The notes beneath the pieces were generated by a model. The model made no database searches and was not told where the DNA came from. It saw nothing but the letters and a program-made list of their open reading frames with translations. 64,000 nt of DNA from Paenibacillus sp. Root52 (GTDB lineage Bacteria; Bacillota; Bacilli; Paenibacillales; Paenibacillaceae), in NCBI RefSeq assembly GCF_001426865.1, contig NZ_LMFO01000007.1, positions 62,001-126,000 on the forward strand. The letters are read 5' to 3'. The translations under genes and the position numbers were made by a program. Positions 46,431-54,257 of this stretch are shown one piece after another. Numbering within the stretch: the stretch's first letter is position 1; the number at the start of each line of letters is the position of its first letter.

Positions 46431-47576
46431 TCATCGATTTCTGTTCTGAAACTGCCGCATACGCTCTTCTCTCATTAACGTTTTGTTTCGTTCTTGCTCC
46501 GCTTCCATGTGGTTTGTTACCGAACTCGTTGTCTGATTGATAACTTCTCGATTTTGTTCTAATACCCGAATAAATTCACCCATATCTCGGGGGATCCCAC
46601 CCTTCAGCAATCCCATTCGATCGAGCAACATAATCGTTTGAATCATATTGTTGTGATCGGAATTCTTTTTCATCATCTGGTCTTGCTCCGTCAATTTACT
46701 CAGTACTCGATCAACATTCGTGCTTAGCATCTGCAGACGCTCCATCGCTTCAACATCCAGTCCATTATGTCTGTTACCTACAGTAGACCGTTGTGGTTCT
46801 GACGATTGAGCAACAGCCAGCAGCGCATAAATATCAAGTTCATCGCTACTTGGGTTCATACTTTTAGGTTTAAAATCCGGGTAAAATCCCGTGGGATACT
46901 GTAGCGCAAACCATTGTCTTGCGTACTGCACATGCGTACCTTCTTCGTCACGAAGAGAATCAAATAGAAAATAGCGAATTAACGACGTTTTCGTAGTAAA
47001 CACCTTATTCGTTGCTTCAATTCGATATGTACCCCAAGGAAAATCAATTACAGCCCCTAAATGTCTTTTTTTGAGTCGTTCTTGAATAACAGATACCATC
47101 GGTTCAGGTAGTCCAGACACTTGTACTCTTTTGATATTCGGATGAAGAACTACAGGTCGATCCCCACCCACATGTTCAAAGACTCCAGGCAACGTTATAA
47201 ACTTCTTCCAATTAATCATCTGACTGTATACTTTTTCAGTTAAGCCTTCCGATCCACCCAAATTCTCTTCGTACGATTGCTTCACTTCTAATCCAGAATC
47301 ATCAGCATATGACGTAGTTGTTATCGGTTCCGTTGCTACGGGTTCTTTCAAGACCACAGAAGGAATCACAGGCTCACGCAGAGGAGACTGGGCAGGTGAC
47401 TCACTATTGTCAGGAACCGATGGTTCACCCCCATTTCCTTGAGGAAGGTGTATTGGTGCTTCATTAACCGGCTCTTTTAATTGCGTTGGTTCCTCCCTTA
47501 TTTCGGGACTAGGTGTATTAGCCGAACCACGCATTGATGCCAGCTCACGGTTTAAATCAAATCCAAAACCTGTCAT
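46431..47576 (-). CDS. hypothetical protein of the relaxosome/topoisomerase operon
   Basis: 381 residues. ATG overlaps the stop of the gene upstream (TGATG), so translation is coupled. Residues 1-115 are Pro/Glu/Ser-rich and disordered. About 120-250 is globular (VYSQMINWKKFITLPGVFEH, then RYFLFDSLRDEEGTHVQYAR). About 280-381 is helical with coiled-coil character and ends in a basic RMRQFQNRNR. No catalytic motif. Coupling to the small RHH-like protein suggests they act together. Confidence 0.7.
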   Translation of the reverse strand: MTGFGFDLNRELASMRGSANTPSPEIREEPTQLKEPVNEAPIHLPQGNGGEPSVPDNSESPAQSPLREPVIPSVVLKEPVATEPITTTSYADDSGLEVKQSYEENLGGSEGLTEKVYSQMINWKKFITLPGVFEHVGGDRPVVLHPNIKRVQVSGLPEPMVSVIQERLKKRHLGAVIDFPWGTYRIEATNKVFTTKTSLIRYFLFDSLRDEEGTHVQYARQWFALQYPTGFYPDFKPKSMNPSSDELDIYALLAVAQSSEPQRSTVGNRHNGLDVEAMERLQMLSTNVDRVLSKLTEQDQMMKKNSDHNNMIQTIMLLDRMGLLKGGIPRDMGEFIRVLEQNREVINQTTSSVTNHMEAEQERNKTLMREERMRQFQNRNR

Positions 47577-48022
47577 CAGTATCGATACCTCTCTTCCTCA
47601 GACAGATCTCCATCTTCCGTTTCAAGGAGATAATTTTCGCCACGCATAATCCCCATCATTGAATCAAAACCATTTGTCACAGTATTGGCTAGTCTCTCGT
47701 TACTCGACACCATATTGTTCATTGCATCTATTAGTTGATTAAGCCGCTGCATCTCCGCAGTCGGTAAATCGAAATCTTGATTTCTCCAGGCTACATAGTG
47801 CCGAACCGATCTCATCATCAGTTCGGTTTTATTCATATCAAAAACTTCAGCCCAATATTTAATAAAGCCCTTATCTTCCTTTAGAAGACGAAGGCTTTCT
47901 CTTTCCTCCTTTGTCTTCTTTGAATCTGTTTTTTCTCTAGCACTTTTTTCTTTAGCACTTTGAACAGCATCCATGTTCTCCTTTTCTACTCCCATTTCAG
48001 TCGATAGCTCTTTATCACTCAT
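47576..48022 (-). CDS. small DNA-binding-like protein, relaxosome accessory candidate
   Basis: 148 residues; ATG 48020-48022 after GAGAGGTG. A charged N-terminal tail (1-45, Lys/Glu-rich) precedes KGFIKYWAEVFDMNKTELMM and RSVRHYVAWRN, a helix-turn-helix stretch reminiscent of ribbon-helix-helix or MobC-type accessory proteins. A helical segment probably used for oligomerisation and an acidic end follow. First gene of its operon, directly behind a copy of the operator-like site, so it could bind oriT, the operator or both. The assignment is inference. Confidence 0.6.
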   Translation of the reverse strand: MSDKELSTEMGVEKENMDAVQSAKEKSAREKTDSKKTKEERESLRLLKEDKGFIKYWAEVFDMNKTELMMRSVRHYVAWRNQDFDLPTAEMQRLNQLIDAMNNMVSSNERLANTVTNGFDSMMGIMRGENYLLETEDGDLSEEERYRY

Positions 48023-48082
48023 ACAATCACCTCTCGTTGTAAAACATCATTTTTGCATAAAGAAAAATTCGATGTGTGTACA

Positions 48083-48119
48083 AGTATATAACGTAAAACG
48101 CTATACATACAAGGATTCT
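48083..48119 (-). promoter_or_regulatory. promoter and operator-like site of the topoisomerase operon
   Basis: On the minus strand TTGTAT (48107-48112) and TATACT (48083-48088) are 18 bases apart. The motif copy TAAAACGCT-N8-AAGGATTCT lies at 48094-48119, with its left arm the better half. Confidence 0.5.
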
Positions 48120-48317
48120 TAAACTTTTTGTCATACATATTCATGTGTTTTGTACGTCATAATTTTAATTTTCTACATCATATATCAAGAGCACCAATCG
48201 AATTGCAAATTCATATAAACAAGCGGTTTGTCACCGCCGGTAAAACGAGTGAAATATGAAACGCAAAATAATCGTAGCGGCAGCAGTCCAAATATTACAA
48301 CTGGGGAGTGGTTTAGA

Positions 48318-48503
48318 ATGGAGAATAAGACAATTGAAGTACGCAGTAGCATTAATGACAATGTGGTTATACGGTTTGAACACGTTGAAGACAGCTCTAT
48401 TAACATCTTTACAGCAGGGTACCAGAAAATCTGCAAGCTCCTGAAAATTAACCGTGTACAAGCAGAAGAGCGATTTTACGTAACGGAAGCCGACAACAAA
48501 TAA
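48318..48503 (+). CDS. small hypothetical protein (61 aa)
   Basis: MENKTIEVRSSINDNVVIRF..., with a GGGGAGTGG site six bases before ATG; I reject a longer in-frame start that lacks one. Beta-rich first half, then a helix and a basic stretch (KICKLLKINRVQAEERFYV). No family recognised. A strong terminator begins a few bases after the stop, so it is a single-gene transcript. Confidence 0.65.
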   Translation: MENKTIEVRSSINDNVVIRFEHVEDSSINIFTAGYQKICKLLKINRVQAEERFYVTEADNK

Positions 48504-48507
48504 AAAA

Positions 48508-48550
48508 AGAACGAGTCATTCGAATTTGCGAATGATTCGTTTCTTTTTTT
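48508..48550 (+). terminator. terminator
   Basis: ACGAGTCATTCG pairs imperfectly with CGAATGATTCGT (arms 48511-48522 and 48529-48540), followed by TTCTTTTTTT. Confidence 0.88.
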
Positions 48551-48671
48551 GGAGGGTCTCTTCCTTGGTGCATCAATTTTAGTTATGATGAAACACAACA
48601 ATGTTGTATTTTAAATTATCATTTGGTTTCATAATGATCAGAAATTACACAGATCTCAAAGGAGATAAAAC

Positions 48672-49043
48672 ATGAAAGCAACCGTTTTTGAACGAACAAT
48701 GCATGATCTTGTCAGTGAAATAGATAGCAATTACACCTATCTATTGAATCACTTTTTTTCAAACATGGCATCCAAATCTGTGGATGTTACCATCCATAAT
48801 CAAGGAATGACTATCGTAATTCCAGATATCTGGGATATTAGTGCGATGGAGAGCGATACCCCGTATCTTTACTTTATACCCTCTCACTTTGTTTCCTATG
48901 GATCGATCACAAACACCAACATCGCTGACATGGTTCAACTATCGCTTTTACCCCAGGATCGAGTCACGTTTACTTTAATCAAAAGAGAAGAATTACAGCG
49001 GGACGAGCTGCAGATAAGCATCGATCGATCAAGTTCCCACTAA
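48672..49043 (+). CDS. small hypothetical protein (123 aa)
   Basis: ATG after AAAGGAGAT. It starts MKATVFERTMHDLVSEID. An N-terminal helix is followed by strands (DVTIHNQGMTIVIPDIWDIS) and a central region rich in aromatic residues (YLYFIPSHFVSYG), ending with a charged RVTFTLIKREELQRDELQIS. No known motif or membrane segment. Single-gene unit with its own terminator. Confidence 0.68.
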   Translation: MKATVFERTMHDLVSEIDSNYTYLLNHFFSNMASKSVDVTIHNQGMTIVIPDIWDISAMESDTPYLYFIPSHFVSYGSITNTNIADMVQLSLLPQDRVTFTLIKREELQRDELQISIDRSSSH

Positions 49044-49074
49044 ACTTATGTAATAACTGAATGCACGTTCGAAG

Positions 49075-49108
49075 AAGCCATACCACTTAAAACCGGTATG
49101 GCTTTTTT
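49075..49108 (+). terminator. terminator
   Basis: AAGCCATACC (49075-49084) pairs perfectly with GGTATGGCTT (49095-49104) and is followed by T's. Confidence 0.9.
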
Positions 49109-49290
49109 ACGTGATTACAAACGCGATCTCTATAGATCGCCAATAAAGCATATGAGGAACAATTGCATTCTAAGGCAATTAATTCTCATCAACATAACTT
49201 TAATAGATACGACCATCTGAAGGTTATAAGAAATACCCTTAAAGAATCGTAGATCAAAGCTACCAAAACTAAAGGACGGAAAACCTAACA

Positions 49291-49557
49291 ATGAAAAGTA
49301 ATGAAATGAAATTGACACGATATGATGAAGAAAAAATCGCCTCTGAATACGATGGTGGTGAACACCCATTTTTTACACAAGATCTTGAACCTTTGAATAC
49401 AACGGATGCGATTAATTGGTTAGAAGAAGGCGCAATGAATGCCATTGTTAGCGAGATTCATGGTGGAATAATTGGTTATTTTCATCGAGATTATGCAGAT
49501 CAAATTACCACTATACTTAATCTCCACGCAATAGATAGGAAACTAAATACCCAATAA
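49291..49557 (+). CDS. small acidic hypothetical protein (88 aa)
   Basis: MKSNEMKLTRYDEEKIASEY, with AAAGGACGG 11 bases before ATG. Soluble and acidic, predicted helical at both ends. The central NAIVSEIHGGIIGYFHRDYA has no match that I know. It belongs to the run of short monocistronic plus-strand genes. Confidence 0.6.
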   Translation: MKSNEMKLTRYDEEKIASEYDGGEHPFFTQDLEPLNTTDAINWLEEGAMNAIVSEIHGGIIGYFHRDYADQITTILNLHAIDRKLNTQ

Positions 49558-49603
49558 TAAGCGATCCCGTTCTACAAAAAACCTAAAATTCGTTCGAATT
49601 TAA

Positions 49604-49638
49604 ATGGCCATATCGACATATTCGGTATGACTTTTTTT
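49604..49638 (+). terminator. probable terminator with imperfect stem
   Basis: GGCCATATCG pairs imperfectly with CGGTATGAC before TTTTTTT. The stem resembles that at 49075-49108. Confidence 0.55.
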
Positions 49639-49757
49639 ATTCGAACATACTCCCCTTTAACCCCTAAAAGGCCAAAGCGCGATCCATCGATCGCCAAATA
49701 AATGGTTGAAGTAAGAATGAAAATTAACCAATGCATCTATTTTAGGAGGAAACCCGT

Positions 49758-49931
49758 ATGAACGACTTTCAATCTAAAGAAATGTTAGTAGACCAATTAT
49801 CCAGTTGGTGGACGAAGAACGGATGGCGCTTAGACACACTTAGATCAAAAAGTCTAAATGAACTTCTGGGCATACGTAACAGAGCTCGCAATCAGAGCTA
49901 TAACGTATCTAGCCACCGTCGACGTGCGTAA
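49758..49931 (+). CDS. small basic hypothetical protein (57 aa)
   Basis: MNDFQSKEMLVDQLSSWWTK, with an ideal AGGAGG eight bases before ATG. An acidic-amphipathic N terminus with a WW pair is followed by LRSKSLNELLGIRNR and a very basic end (SSHRRRA). This resembles small plasmid or phage proteins in outline only. It is credible from its ribosome site despite its length; no function is assigned. Confidence 0.6.
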   Translation: MNDFQSKEMLVDQLSSWWTKNGWRLDTLRSKSLNELLGIRNRARNQSYNVSSHRRRA

Positions 49932-50254
49932 CACCATGTGTTTTATAAGATCATCCAAACCTTTTAAACTACGCGACACATCCATGTCGCCAATTAAACG
50001 GATGAGAGGTAGCCAGGTTAAAACAGTTGTTTGTGGGTTAAAGCGGGGAGCAGCCACGGGTTCGAACCCCGTTGCGTCGGTAAGTGCAGATCGAACCCTT
50101 AAAGCCTGAGAACCTTTAAGATTCGAACCCATCCTGTCTCTCAACAGAATGGAAGCATGTTGACCCGACGTATCGCTTAGCGGAGAAAGCAGCTCTCGTC
50201 TTTAGCTCACAAACGAAAAATAAAACCATTTATATATAAAGGGAGCGATTTATC
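49932..50254. other. 323-bp region with tRNA T-arm-like element and repeats
   Basis: No gene. ACGGG-TTCGAAC-CCCGT at 50056-50072 is a perfect tRNA T-arm, but no matching D-arm, anticodon arm or acceptor could be folded around it. TCGAACCC recurs at 50062, 50091 and 50122. A 7-bp hairpin (CTTAAAG/CTTTAAG, 50098-50104/50114-50120) lies between copies. This may be a decayed tRNA or an attachment-site relic. Confidence 0.4.
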
Positions 50255-50695
50255 ATGGCAAAAGCAAAAAAATATCAAGATCTCACACCGGCAGGACAAA
50301 AAAGAAGACTGGCAAAGTATGCGAAAGAGCACGCAGCTAATGGAACGCAAGAAACAACAGCTCGTATTGTTCGTGAAGCAGTGATCAAAGAGATTCAAGG
50401 CGGGAACAAACAAGCCATTTTCCGTTTTGCAATCCATGAAAAAGACACAGGCGAGACCCATTTCAAAACTATGAAAGCTTTTATTGCTAAAGGCAGTGAG
50501 GCACTAGAATCATTTTACGCGAGTCTTACACCTAAACATCTACTTTCCGTAACATTTAAAGAATCCAACGGACACTTAAACGTTTGGAGAGTTATGGATC
50601 GCACTGAAGCTTATAAAGCAAATAAAGCCGCTAAAGCAAACAGTACTCCAGGTACTAAAGAAGAACCGCAAGAGGAAGCCCCTCTCGAAGTATAA
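50255..50695 (+). CDS. hypothetical protein (146 aa), possibly nucleic-acid binding
   Basis: ATG nine bases after AAAGGGAG. A basic N terminus (MAKAKKYQDLTPAGQKRRLA) is followed by helices, a beta-rich core (AIFRFAIHEKDTGETHFKTM, then LLSVTFKESNGHLNVWRVMD) and a disordered Lys/Pro/Glu tail. Net basic N-terminal half and acidic tail. No family recognised. Own ribosome site and terminator. Confidence 0.7.
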   Translation: MAKAKKYQDLTPAGQKRRLAKYAKEHAANGTQETTARIVREAVIKEIQGGNKQAIFRFAIHEKDTGETHFKTMKAFIAKGSEALESFYASLTPKHLLSVTFKESNGHLNVWRVMDRTEAYKANKAAKANSTPGTKEEPQEEAPLEV

Positions 50696-50703
50696 GCAAA
50701 CAC

Positions 50704-50736
50704 AAGCCACAGGAGCATATCCTGTGGCTTTTTTTA
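50704..50736 (+). terminator. terminator
   Basis: AAGCCACAGGA (50704-50714) pairs perfectly with TCCTGTGGCTT (50720-50730), followed by a T-run. Confidence 0.92.
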
Positions 50737-50844
50737 TTTTCAAAACAATCTGTAAATGCCTCTAAAGCCTATAGCGATAGTCTATGACATTCGCCAATCA
50801 ACTTATTGAATAATTAAATAATCTTCACCTAAGGGGGTACACAT

Positions 50845-51021
50845 ATGATTACAGTAACTTGCATCGACAATCGAGAAGCCGGGGACTTATTAACGGAAGG
50901 CAAGGAGTATCAAGCCATTTCCTCAGATGGTGAAAACATCACCATTAAAAACAACAACAACGGCAACGAGTTGCCTACTCTCACTTGCCGTTTTGAATTA
51001 TACGTATCTTCAGAAAGATAA
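50845..51021 (+). CDS. small beta-rich protein (58 aa)
   Basis: MITVTCIDNREAGDLLTEGK with AAGGGGG seven bases before ATG. The sequence EYQAISSDGENITIKNNNNG and LTCRFELYV suggests a small SH3-like beta barrel of a type common in phages and plasmids. Twelve bases separate its stop from a ribosome-site region for the next gene, so the two are likely cotranscribed. Confidence 0.65.
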   Translation: MITVTCIDNREAGDLLTEGKEYQAISSDGENITIKNNNNGNELPTLTCRFELYVSSER

Positions 51022-51042
51022 ATTAATGGAAGGATGTTATAT

Positions 51043-51411
51043 ATGAACAGCAAGCTACTCTCTTTGTCACTTGTAACCATGAACTATCTAGCACTCAACG
51101 CGATTAATCAGAATATTCTTTCATCTAAAACCTTAGCTATCGATCAGCCCTACACCGCGCTTGTCATTGATAATATCGATCATTGGATCGAAGAAGTCGA
51201 TAACAACGTTGCTGAAGAACAAGAGATCATCACGGTACTCCGACTAGATATTGAAAGTGAGTTACTACAAGGGAATTACCTCCAACATGGTATAGATGTA
51301 TTCAAAGAGCATGTTGAAGCCTATTTCCATAATCGTTTGAACAGCACCTATGCAAAAATGCTTATTGAGATAGTTGATGAACTCAGTAAAGACCAAAGCC
51401 TCCCCTCATAA
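51043..51411 (+). CDS. small helical protein (122 aa)
   Basis: ATG 51043 (MNSKLLSLSLVTMNYLALNA) lies nine bases after GGAAGG; an in-frame ATG three codons upstream is too close to the site. Almost entirely helical and acidic (NIDHWIEEVDNNVAEEQEII), with no motif recognised. The terminator stem begins inside the last codons, which closes this small-gene cluster. Confidence 0.65.
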   Translation: MNSKLLSLSLVTMNYLALNAINQNILSSKTLAIDQPYTALVIDNIDHWIEEVDNNVAEEQEIITVLRLDIESELLQGNYLQHGIDVFKEHVEAYFHNRLNSTYAKMLIEIVDELSKDQSLPS

Positions 51412-51431
51412 CGGGGAGGCTTTTCTTTTTT
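51395..51431 (+). terminator. strong terminator overlapping gene end
   Basis: AAAGCCTCCCC (51395-51405) pairs with GGGGAGGCTTT (51413-51423), followed by TCTTTTTTT. The stop codon at 51409-51411 lies in the loop. Confidence 0.92.
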
Positions 51432-51497
51432 TGTATACCCTAAATAGTGATTAAATCTAGGACCATAGTTTTACAACAAGTCCATTTTGCTCAAAAG

Positions 51498-51527
51498 ACC
51501 TGCGCTTATTCGCAGGTTTTCTTTTTT
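51498..51527 (+). terminator. second tandem terminator
   Basis: ACCTGCG (51498-51504) pairs with CGCAGGT (51511-51517), followed by a T-rich tail. It insulates the following operon. Confidence 0.85.
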
Positions 51528-51602
51528 GTTTAACAAATCACCTACCAAATTTTGACGAAAACCAACAACAAACATCAAAACAATATTTACTAAATTGTTT
51601 AA

Positions 51603-51631
51603 TTGATATAGACTAATAAAAGTTCTATATC
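51603..51631 (+). promoter_or_regulatory. promoter of the Tad-like operon
   Basis: TTGATA (51603-51608) and TATATC (51626-51631) are 17 bases apart. GATATAG/CTATATC arms (51605-51611, 51625-51631) make an inverted repeat across it, a possible operator distinct from the minus-strand motif. The leader of about 145 bases has a 7-bp hairpin (GATCGTG/CACGATC, 51745-51769) just before the ribosome site. Nothing else was seen in this 370-bp gap. Confidence 0.55.
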
Positions 51632-51783
51632 ATTGTGTGTAGAGAGGAGTTAAGATAATTTCTTACAAAAATCAAAGATAAATTGTAGTAGCTTTTTTTA
51701 TTTATCGGTCTTATGTTTATCGACCTATGACTTATGAATCAGATGATCGTGAAAATAAAGGACACGATCGAAGGGAGATCAAA

Positions 51784-52707
51784 ATGGCGAAAATTCGCTT
51801 ACGCAAAAACAAGCAGCTCATCCCTGCATTAATTGGAGCAGCTATTGTGTTTGTCCCCTTCGCGGGAATTGGCGGGTTCTATGTTCATAACTTGAATCAA
51901 AAACATGAACAAGAAATTGCTCAATATGAAGCACAGGTTGCTCAACTTTCCAGCAGTCAAACGCTTGTATACGGATTGACCACAAACATCAAACCAGGTC
52001 AAAAAATCCGAACTGAGGATCTAGAATACATGTCGATCGAGGCAGGCAAAGTACCTGTAGATGCGATTGTAGATGAAAGTGCGATCGGTAAATATACCAA
52101 GATTGGTCTAACAGCGGGTACACCCCTCACTGAAGGTATGTTTTATGAGAACGGGGTAACTCCTCAAGACTTACGGAACCAAGAGTTTAGGTTGATAGAA
52201 TTGCCTACTAAACTTGAAAAGAACGATTATGTAGACGTCCGGGTCAAGTTCCCAACCGGTGAAGATTTTATCGTTTTATCCAAAAAACAAGTTGAGGATC
52301 TGGCCAACGGAACCGTTTGGCACACCATGACTGAAGAAGAAATCCTAAGAATGTCTTCAGCTATCGTTGACGCCTGGCTCAATGATGCATCCATCTACTC
52401 ACTGAGCTATGTTGAACCAGGTATTCAACAAGCAGCCAAGGTTACATATCCAGCAAACCAAGCTGTTCTCGATCTGATTCAAAGCGATCCAAACATCGTG
52501 CAAAAAGCTACAACAGAACTCGAACGCAGGCTCCGGCAGAAACTAGAACAAAACTTGAATTTGTTGACGCCTGAACAAATCCAGAAGTATCTCAGTAACA
52601 AGCAAAATGCATCTACGATTAATCCGGATACGCAAACTAATCCACTCACCGAGGATCAAACGGCTGATCAACAGTTCGTAGATGATGGCAGCAACACAAA
52701 TAATTAG
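51784..52707 (+). CDS. CpaB/RcpC-like SAF-domain protein
   Basis: 307 residues; ATG 51784 chosen for its GAAGGGAG site (an in-frame ATG 19 codons upstream has none). A basic start, one membrane helix (LIPALIGAAIVFVPFAGIGG), a short coiled coil and a SAF domain (VYGLTTNIKPGQKIRTEDLE, then TAGTPLTEGMFY) make the CpaB architecture of Tad/Flp pilus systems, where it sits outside the membrane. The tail after about 230 is helical, then Asn/Thr/Gln-rich. First gene of a run continuing to the window end. Confidence 0.83.
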   Translation: MAKIRLRKNKQLIPALIGAAIVFVPFAGIGGFYVHNLNQKHEQEIAQYEAQVAQLSSSQTLVYGLTTNIKPGQKIRTEDLEYMSIEAGKVPVDAIVDESAIGKYTKIGLTAGTPLTEGMFYENGVTPQDLRNQEFRLIELPTKLEKNDYVDVRVKFPTGEDFIVLSKKQVEDLANGTVWHTMTEEEILRMSSAIVDAWLNDASIYSLSYVEPGIQQAAKVTYPANQAVLDLIQSDPNIVQKATTELERRLRQKLEQNLNLLTPEQIQKYLSNKQNASTINPDTQTNPLTEDQTADQQFVDDGSNTNN

Positions 52708-52722
52708 CAAGATGGTGATACG

Positions 52723-53391
52723 ATGAAAAAGGCGTATTTTATCGGTGATTATGAGAAAAGCGACTTGCTATTCTATTTAGCAAAAGTTCTATCCATAACC
52801 CGCCGAGTTCTTCTCGTAGACGCTACGAAGAGACAACATTATCATTACTTAACTCCCCGGATCGAGGACGAGCCGGGCATTGTCACGTATGACGGATTTG
52901 ATGTCTTTACCGGCTCCGAAGATGAATTGAATAAGCAACGGATTGGTGCCTATGATCATGTGCTATACGACATCGACGATGCTGATCGATTGCCTGTTTA
53001 CAGGTCAACGTATCGTTTTTTCTTTGTCACTAGCATGGATATAACATCGATTATGCGTGGTGAATTCTTGATTCAGCAATTTACAAAGGGTATTTCATCT
53101 AATACTCTCCCCTTCTATAAGTTACTTATTGAGGATGCAAGAACACCTGGTGAAGCATATATCGACGAACTATTATCTACTCATCCAATCATCTGGGAAG
53201 AGACTCTTAGTTACATGCCCGAAGATCGTGACAGAACACAAAAAATCAACAACCAGTACACCAGCAAGCTTCACATGAAGCAGCTATCATCTGATATGCG
53301 ACACCTTATTACTAAGATGGTTCAAGTGGTAGATGGTACTGATGCCAAGAGTGCTGCTCAACACTATAAGCAAGCGGAGAGGAGGAAATAA
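52723..53391 (+). CDS. degenerate ParA/TadZ-like protein
   Basis: 222 residues; starts MKKAYFIGDYEKSDLLFYLA. The fold outline is that of ParA/MinD ATPases, with KVLSITRRVLLVDATKRQHY at the position of the first strands and YDHVLYDIDDADRL at the switch strand, but no P-loop is present (GDYEKSD replaces KGGxGKT). CpaE/TadZ proteins that localise Tad machines often have atypical loops. It precedes a second member (53394-54257) and may heterodimerise with it. Confidence 0.65.
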   Translation: MKKAYFIGDYEKSDLLFYLAKVLSITRRVLLVDATKRQHYHYLTPRIEDEPGIVTYDGFDVFTGSEDELNKQRIGAYDHVLYDIDDADRLPVYRSTYRFFFVTSMDITSIMRGEFLIQQFTKGISSNTLPFYKLLIEDARTPGEAYIDELLSTHPIIWEETLSYMPEDRDRTQKINNQYTSKLHMKQLSSDMRHLITKMVQVVDGTDAKSAAQHYKQAERRK

Positions 53392-53393
53392 CA

Positions 53394-54257
53394 TTGGGAC
53401 AAATCGCGTTTTGGAGTCCTTATCGAGGGAGCGGTCAAACTAGCAGTATGGCAGCTATAGCAGCCTCACTGGGAAGCGAATATCACATTCGGTGTTTAAT
53501 CGCTCAGACCGAGAATCGTGAATCATCATTGGAACATGCCTTCTCCCGTTCCCTCAACAACTTCAGTCGGACGCTCAGTCAAGTGACTGGGAGTCGAAGT
53601 ATATCTGGAACAGGAATTGACGCTGTGCTACGAATCGCAAGGAGCGGAAAGCTTGAAGGCGGTGCTGTCAAAAACAATGCACAGATCATTGAAAAAGAAA
53701 GACTGGATCTGCTTAGCAGTTCAGATCAAAAAGACGCTACATTACTTGAATCTGCATCAGACCTCATCCGATCCGTTTTCGAACAAGCAAGAAAATATTA
53801 CAACATCGTTATGCTTGACCTCCCTGCTGGTGACGATAGCGAGCTTACGAGAAAGCTAATTGCTGCTTCAGACGTCGTTGTGGTTTGCTTACCACAGTCG
53901 CAGAGATCACTAGACGCTTACTTCAATAAAGAAATTTGGCCAAGCGCATTGCGTGGGAAAAATACTGTGCTTCTATTCACGCAGCACGATTCAAGCTCTA
54001 AGTACAAGGCAGTCAACATTACACGTAAATATAAAAGTCCTAAAGGCTTAGTCATCCCTTATAACACGACATTTAAAGATGCAATGAACGACGGAGACAC
54101 CAAAGGCTTTTATAAAGGGAATAAAGCAGTTGATCGTCGGCACCCTAACTACGACTTCATTTTTGAGGTTCAACGGGCAGCAAAACTCCTTCTTGATGAA
54201 ATAGGCATTGATTCAAAAATAAAACGAATCGATGGTGAAGAAAGAGGGGCTTCCTGA
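53394..54257 (+). CDS. CpaE/TadZ-like ParA-family protein with altered P-loop
   Basis: 287 residues from TTG 53394 after AGGAGG. The N terminus MGQIAFWSPYRGSGQTSSMA is a deviant Walker A in which Gln15 replaces the invariant lysine. YNIVMLDLPAGDDSE and ASDVVVVCLPQSQRSLD are the switch and following strand of ParA-type ATPases. Tad systems use such proteins to place the pilus machine. Nucleotide hydrolysis is doubtful. The TadA gene overlaps its stop (TGATG). Confidence 0.78.
   Translation: MGQIAFWSPYRGSGQTSSMAAIAASLGSEYHIRCLIAQTENRESSLEHAFSRSLNNFSRTLSQVTGSRSISGTGIDAVLRIARSGKLEGGAVKNNAQIIEKERLDLLSSSDQKDATLLESASDLIRSVFEQARKYYNIVMLDLPAGDDSELTRKLIAASDVVVVCLPQSQRSLDAYFNKEIWPSALRGKNTVLLFTQHDSSSKYKAVNITRKYKSPKGLVIPYNTTFKDAMNDGDTKGFYKGNKAVDRRHPNYDFIFEVQRAAKLLLDEIGIDSKIKRIDGEERGAS

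Noticed and set aside
8495..48119. The ten-copy palindrome as the promoter recognised by the element's own RNA polymerase
   Set aside because: Most copies sit over recognisable host-type -35/-10 pairs and the motif is palindromic, which suits a dimeric regulator better than a polymerase start site. Not excluded experimentally.
48256..48444. Plus-strand frame MKRKIIVAAAVQILQ (62 codons)
   Set aside because: Overlaps the better-supported 61-residue gene in another frame and lacks a ribosome site.
49974..50079. Complete tRNA gene
   Set aside because: The best acceptor pairing gives a 106-base molecule with a mismatch and no acceptable D or anticodon arm.
49854..50144. Minus-strand frame of 96 codons containing ATGFEPVAAPR
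   Set aside because: The GFEP-type string is the usual false translation of the antisense of a TTCGAACCC T-arm; there is no ribosome site and no family-like composition.
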